Position numbers and translations under genes: made by a program | Assembly: GCA_017893485.1 (NCBI GenBank) | Contig: CM030367.1 | Span: 84,512,853-84,576,852, forward strand | Length of the DNA stretch: 64,000 nt | Direction of reading: 5' to 3' | Source of the DNA: Hemerocallis citrina | Taxonomy: Eukaryota; Streptophyta; Magnoliopsida; Asparagales; Asphodelaceae | Shown: in pieces, positions 60,705-64,000 of the stretch | How the letters are laid out: each line of letters opens with the position of its first letter | Position numbering within the stretch: position 1 is the stretch's first letter | Notes under the pieces: model-generated | Database searches by the model: none | What the model saw: only the letters and a program-made list of their open reading frames with translations | What the model was told of the DNA's origin: nothing

Positions 60705-61104
60705 AAAATCAAATGAAAATAATATTGAAAAAAAAGGGAGATAGAAAGACCGAAGTTGAAAATATAGGAGTTGTGGATTGTGGAGATACACAAACCCAGT
60801 TGTTGTTCTCTGTTTTGAGTTCCTTGTTGTAAAAGAACAGAGAGTGAGGAAACGAGAAAAACAGACAGTGAGAGGAGATGTGAAGAAGAACATTGTAGCT
60901 CAATGTTTATTTGTAGTTGAGTATTTAAAATTTTTTTTTATAGCCGTTGAAATTCGTTTGGGCCAAAAAAAATAACCGTTGTATATATTAAAAACGGAAG
61001 ATGGAATTAACTAGCTGTTGTATATATAAAAAATGGAAGATGGAATTAAATAAAGGGTAAAAGAGTAAATCGACAAAGGGATTAGGAAAAAAAACGGGGG
61101 AGGG

Positions 61105-61310
61105 ATGGTAGACAATCTACCGTCCGACCTCTTGGCGTTTTGTGAAATTGGCTTGGACGGTACATAATGTACCGTCCGTCATTTCTTTTTCTTTTTTTTA
61201 TTATTTTCAACAGACGGGATTTAATCACTCGTCCGACCAATTTCTTCGTACGTTTTACCTTTGTCTTTCGTCTCATTTAAGGAACGAAAGATAATCTTTC
61301 GTCAGCTATA
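61105..61310. repeat. Hairpin modules at the right Harbinger end
   Basis: Same design as the left end: ggtagacaatctacc (61107), ggacggtacataatgtaccgtcc (61154), gacgggatttaatcactcgtc (61214) and gaacgaaagataatctttcgtc (61282). Inner arms differ between modules but pair within each, and the outer GACGG/CCGTC is kept. Confidence 0.75.
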
Positions 61311-61461
61311 TTATGGCTTTTGCCAAACCGTCTTCTATATTTGGCAATCGACTGTTCATGCGACACCCAAATTTTGGGTTTTTGGCAGACGACTAGAGCG
61401 GTTTTTTTTGCCATATTTTCCATTTTTTTGGGTATTTAGCAAACGACTACAGATGCTCTTA

Positions 61462-62083
61462 GAGCATCCACGATAGTTGATGGTAAAAAGATGGATAAAT
61501 AGATATAGCAATCTCTCGTTTTGCTGCAGTCGTAGAATGCTATTTTTTACCTTTTTAAATTAAAATAATAACAGACGGTGCTTCTGTTCCGTCGGAGAGG
61601 AAATTTTTTAAAAAAAAGACTGCATATCATGTTCCGTCGGAGAGAAAAAAAAATAAAAATGGTGGGACGGCACTTCCGAGGAAAAAAATTGTACTCGAAG
61701 TGCAAAAAAAATCACAAAAAAATTATAAAATATTACAAAAAAATTACAAAAAATTACAAAAAAAAAAAAAAATACACAGAGGGTGGGACGGCACTTCAAG
61801 TGCCGTCCGTGAGAAGTGGGCTTTTTCGATTTTTTTTATTACGATTTTTTTTTTTTTTGGAGGGACGGCACTTCAAGTGCCGTCCGACCATTAATTTTTT
61901 TTTTTTGTGCGACGACACTTCGAGCTCTGTCGCTTATATATGTATATTTCTCATTTTGATTCTCATTTATAGCAATCTCCTGTAGCGATATATGCATAAT
62001 ATGCATATTTGGCCAACGACTACAGCGCTGTTTTTGACCAAATATGCATATTATGCATATTTAGCAAACGACTACAGATGCTC
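61462..62083. mobile_element. Non-autonomous Harbinger relative abutting the larger element
   Basis: 622 bp, gagcatccacgatagttgat on the left and gcaaacgactacagatgctc on the right, with TTA at 61459-61461 and 62084-62086. It has its own hairpin modules: ggacggcacttcaagtgccgtcc at 61785 and 61863, variants at 61573, 61664 and 61909. It has A- and T-runs and no coding gene; frames here are low complexity. Confidence 0.85.
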
Positions 62084-62086
62084 TTA

Positions 62087-62240
62087 GGCATTTAGGTATA
62101 ATTTATATATTTTTTTAGTGAAAAGTGTGCTGCAGTCATTAGCTGCTATTTATGTATATTATAGCATTTAGGTATAATATATATATTTTTTAGTAAAAAG
62201 TGTGCTGCAGTCATTAGTTGCTATTTATGTATGTTATAAT
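62087..62240. repeat. Tandem duplication, ~76 bp x 2
   Basis: gcatttaggtataat-containing units at 62088-62163 and 62164-62239 share gtgtgctgcagtcattag and gctatttatgtat. Confidence 0.85.
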
Positions 62241-62552
62241 GATTTCGATATAGTAAATTACTATATATGAGAATGAATATAGAAATATACATAATATAAA
62301 GGAAGAAACATTTGTAATATTTTATAATTTTTTATTCAAATGTTTCGTCCAATTATATTGTGTATTTTAAAATAATTAAAAATATTTTTTCGCACGAATT
62401 GTCATGTTTGGTCGGAGAAAAATCCCAAATTCTTTTTTTAACTGAAAATTTAGTATAGTTAATTTGATAATTAATTAGTTTAATTAGATATTTAGCTAAA
62501 TAATTAGTTAAATATTTAAGGTTAGTTCTAATTAATCTCAAATTAAACCTTA
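62241..62552. other. AT-rich spacer; no gene seen
   Basis: Extremely AT-rich with repeated attagttaaatatt-like words. A 97-codon minus frame (62353-62646) has no recognisable feature. Confidence 0.5.
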
Positions 62553-62702
62553 AATAGTAATTTACACGTCCGATGCACGTTTTAATAATTTTAAAAAATA
62601 AAAATAAAAATTCTGACGTAGAGAGGACTCCAACTTGAAACCTCATTTATATTAGTTATTTACGTGTATTGCACATGTTGGTAGATTTACAAATGACACT
62701 AC
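62553..62702. repeat. Copy of the dispersed repeat also at 31215-31365
   Basis: Shares gatgcacgttttaataattttaaaaaataaaaataaaaa-type sequence, gtagagaggac, ttatattagtta and ttgcacatgttggtaga with 31215-31365. Probably a MITE or short non-autonomous element. Confidence 0.65.
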
Positions 62703-62704
62703 GG

Positions 62705-62900
62705 TAGCGTTTGGCCCAGCTTAAAATTAGCTTATCTTCTCCTTTAGAAGGAGAAGCTGGGCCAAACATATATTTTGAAAATCCCAAAGAAGTAGCTTAT
62801 TTTTTATAAAGAAAAGGAGCTCCAAAAGAAGCCCTCCAGATCTACTTCTGGCTTCTCCTTTTCTCTTTTTTTCTACCCGTTCTCTTTTTTTATCCCTTCA
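62705..62900. repeat. Foldback segment gtttggcccagc / gctgggccaaac
   Basis: Inverted repeat 62709-62722 (gtttggcccagctt) against 62756-62768 (aagctgggccaaac), with agaag-rich arms beyond. It resembles a short MITE ahead of the small gene. Confidence 0.55.
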
Positions 62901-63120
62901 CGTATCAAACCCAAACCCTAAGATCAAAAAAATTCCCCCTGCCCCTTCCCCTAATATTCCGACATCTCCATCTCCGATCTCCAAAAACAAACCGGCATCA
63001 ACCAATCCTCCCTAAAAAAAAACCCTCCAATCCAAGAAACTCATCAAACCCATATCAAGAGGGACATTCATCGCCATCGGGTTTCAACCCTTGAAAAATG
63101 AACTACACGACGAAGTCGGC

Positions 63121-63372
63121 ATGGTCGACGAGGATGATCGGATCCGAATCTTGAGGCGTCACTGTTCGGAGTGCATGGAGAGGCTTGGGGGTGTTGCGAG
63201 TGGAGAGATGATACTGGATGAACTACAGAAATCGGGGTGTGTTACGATGGAGTTGGGGTTGGAGTGGGTTTTGGGAATTCTGGAGTCGATGGTTTCGGAT
63301 GGGGAGATGGAGATGTTGACTCGTTCCGAGGTCGATGAAATCGAAAAGTGTTTATCACAACAAGTGGCTTAA
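63121..63372 (+). CDS. Small conserved-looking protein, unrecognised
   Basis: 83 codons from ATG 63121 (MVDEDDRIRILRRHC) to TAA. The frame is open upstream to 63013 but has no earlier ATG. It is preceded by a CT/C-rich leader (62860-63060) typical of plant 5' UTRs and followed by a T-rich 3' end. It looks all-helical: CSECMERLGGVASGEMILDEL, then LGLEWVLGILESMVSDGEMEML, and a charged end. Winged-helix or UBA-like folds are possible; none is claimed. Regular codon structure without indels suggests a real gene. Confidence 0.55.
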   Translation: MVDEDDRIRILRRHCSECMERLGGVASGEMILDELQKSGCVTMELGLEWVLGILESMVSDGEMEMLTRSEVDEIEKCLSQQVA

Positions 63373-63626
63373 TTAGTTGGGATTGAATTCTTAATTGTCT
63401 AATCTTTTTTGTACATGGAAGATAAATACTAGTTCTACTGTATGTTCTTGTTATTTCACTTTTGTAATAATTGTTTAGTAAGCATTGAGTATATCAACAT
63501 GTATTTTTTATTTTTTATTTTTTATTTTTTATTTGTTTCTGTAGCCTTATACATTTATTCTATGGAAAAAATTCTCTTAGCATTACTGGTACCACAGTTT
63601 CTTGCTTTTCCTGTTTGTCATTGATT

Positions 63627-64000
63627 ATTTTTTTTTTGAGGTGAAAGGTGGAATAAGGCCACCCTGTTTCATTAATAAGAAGTTAATAAAACAACCCCGG
63701 CGTACCGGAGGAGAAACAACAACTCAAAACAAAAGTACAATACAGGAAGAAGAAAAAGAAAGAGAAAAGAAAACAAAAAAACATACACCCCCAACAAACC
63801 CTGGGGGGTAGGTCTAACTACCGAACCATCACGCAACCAGCCAAAAACAGTAAGTAGAAACATGAGCTGGTATGGACCCTGTCCTAACTGGTAGGGCCAA
63901 ATCCTCAGTCTAGTGTCGGGCCAATCTCTATTTCCTCATCGTCGAACTCTTCCACCTGGAATACACTAGCTATCCTCCCTCTTGCCCCTGTGGCCGCCGC
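63627..64000 (-). mobile_element. 3' end of a second LINE, running off the window
   Basis: Starts with a T run (poly(A) on the minus strand) and gaggtgaaaggtggaataagg, then ttaataagaagttaataaaac, the accctggggggtaggtc block and the start of ORF2 3' sequence (tgtcgggccaatctc). About 85% like 37072-37430 by eye. The rest lies beyond 64000. Confidence 0.85.

Larger units (their letters stand above)
55043..61458. mobile_element. PIF/Harbinger element with three genes (PMD, transposase, Myb-like)
   Basis: 6416 bp flanked by TTA at 55040-55042 and 61459-61461. The ends are inverted: gagcatgtagtcggccttgc on the left against gagcatctgtagtcgtttgc from the right, about 25 bp. In order: hairpin-rich left end, PMD gene (+), DDE transposase (+), Myb/SANT-like gene (-), hairpin-rich right end. 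Typical plant Harbinger elements carry only the last two genes. Each gene has one to three nonsense or frameshift changes, so this copy is probably inactive but not ancient. Confidence 0.9.

Noticed and set aside
61578..61985. 135-codon frame in the small Harbinger relative
   Set aside because: Made of A/T runs and hairpin modules; Lys/Phe-rich low complexity with no gene features.

Overview
The window is nuclear DNA of a flowering plant, most likely a eudicot. It has GT-AG introns, an AED3-type aspartyl protease gene, plant mobile domain (PMD) proteins, plant-type retrotransposons primed by tRNA-iMet and tRNA-Asp, and a stretch of endogenous pararetrovirus. I cannot name the species. Host coding content is small: a broken gene fragment at the left edge (1-553), an intronless aspartyl protease (53389-54741) and a short unrecognised gene (63121-63372). 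Nearly everything else is transposable elements, several nested inside one another.

Left third (554-24640). A Tekay/Del-type chromovirus (554-21330, minus strand, 2.9 kb LTRs) joins directly onto the reading frame of the gene fragment. An Athila-type Ty3/gypsy element (6863-16849, minus strand, 5-bp target duplication tcttc) is inserted in its protease coding region. Next to it lies the 5' third of an endogenous caulimovirid (21467-24640): primer site, small ORFs, movement protein, and coat protein with zinc knuckle. Both retrotransposons carry many copies of a palindromic decamer (consensus cagtcgactg or aagtcgactt), mostly as pairs 10-12 bp apart. The pairs occur in the LTRs of both elements and also in frame inside the Athila gag and pol.

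Middle (24640-32140). Small non-autonomous elements: a 389-bp hAT MITE with an 8-bp target duplication, an old LINE tail, a GC-rich repeat block of unknown origin, two foldback MITEs, two non-autonomous Helitrons, and a cluster of short repeats around 31 kb.

Right-centre (32132-53260). A Mutator-like element (MULE) with about 285-bp TIRs and a 9-bp target duplication (atactttcc). A decayed MURA transposase gene (plus strand) converges on a decayed PMD gene (minus strand), an arrangement like mudrA/mudrB of maize MuDR. Between their 3' ends is an array of perfect palindromes that share a core with the TIRs. An LTR-only insertion (36246-48085, target duplication ctttg) has split this array, and a full-length L1-type LINE (37072-44954, 15-bp target duplication) sits inside that LTR.

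Right end (53260-64000). The protease gene starts 138 bp beyond the MULE. Next is a 6.4-kb PIF/Harbinger element (55043-61458, target TTA). It carries the usual DDE transposase and Myb/SANT-like genes plus a third, multi-exon gene that is again a PMD protein. A smaller relative (61462-62083) abuts it and shares one TTA. Then come a tandem duplication, two short MITE-like repeats, the small gene, and the 3' end of a second LINE running off the window.

Most notable: PMD genes as cargo of two unrelated DNA-transposon superfamilies within about 6 kb of each other; the spaced twin-palindrome motif shared by two retrotransposon lineages; hairpin modules at the Harbinger ends; and a 480-bp inversion inside a single LTR.
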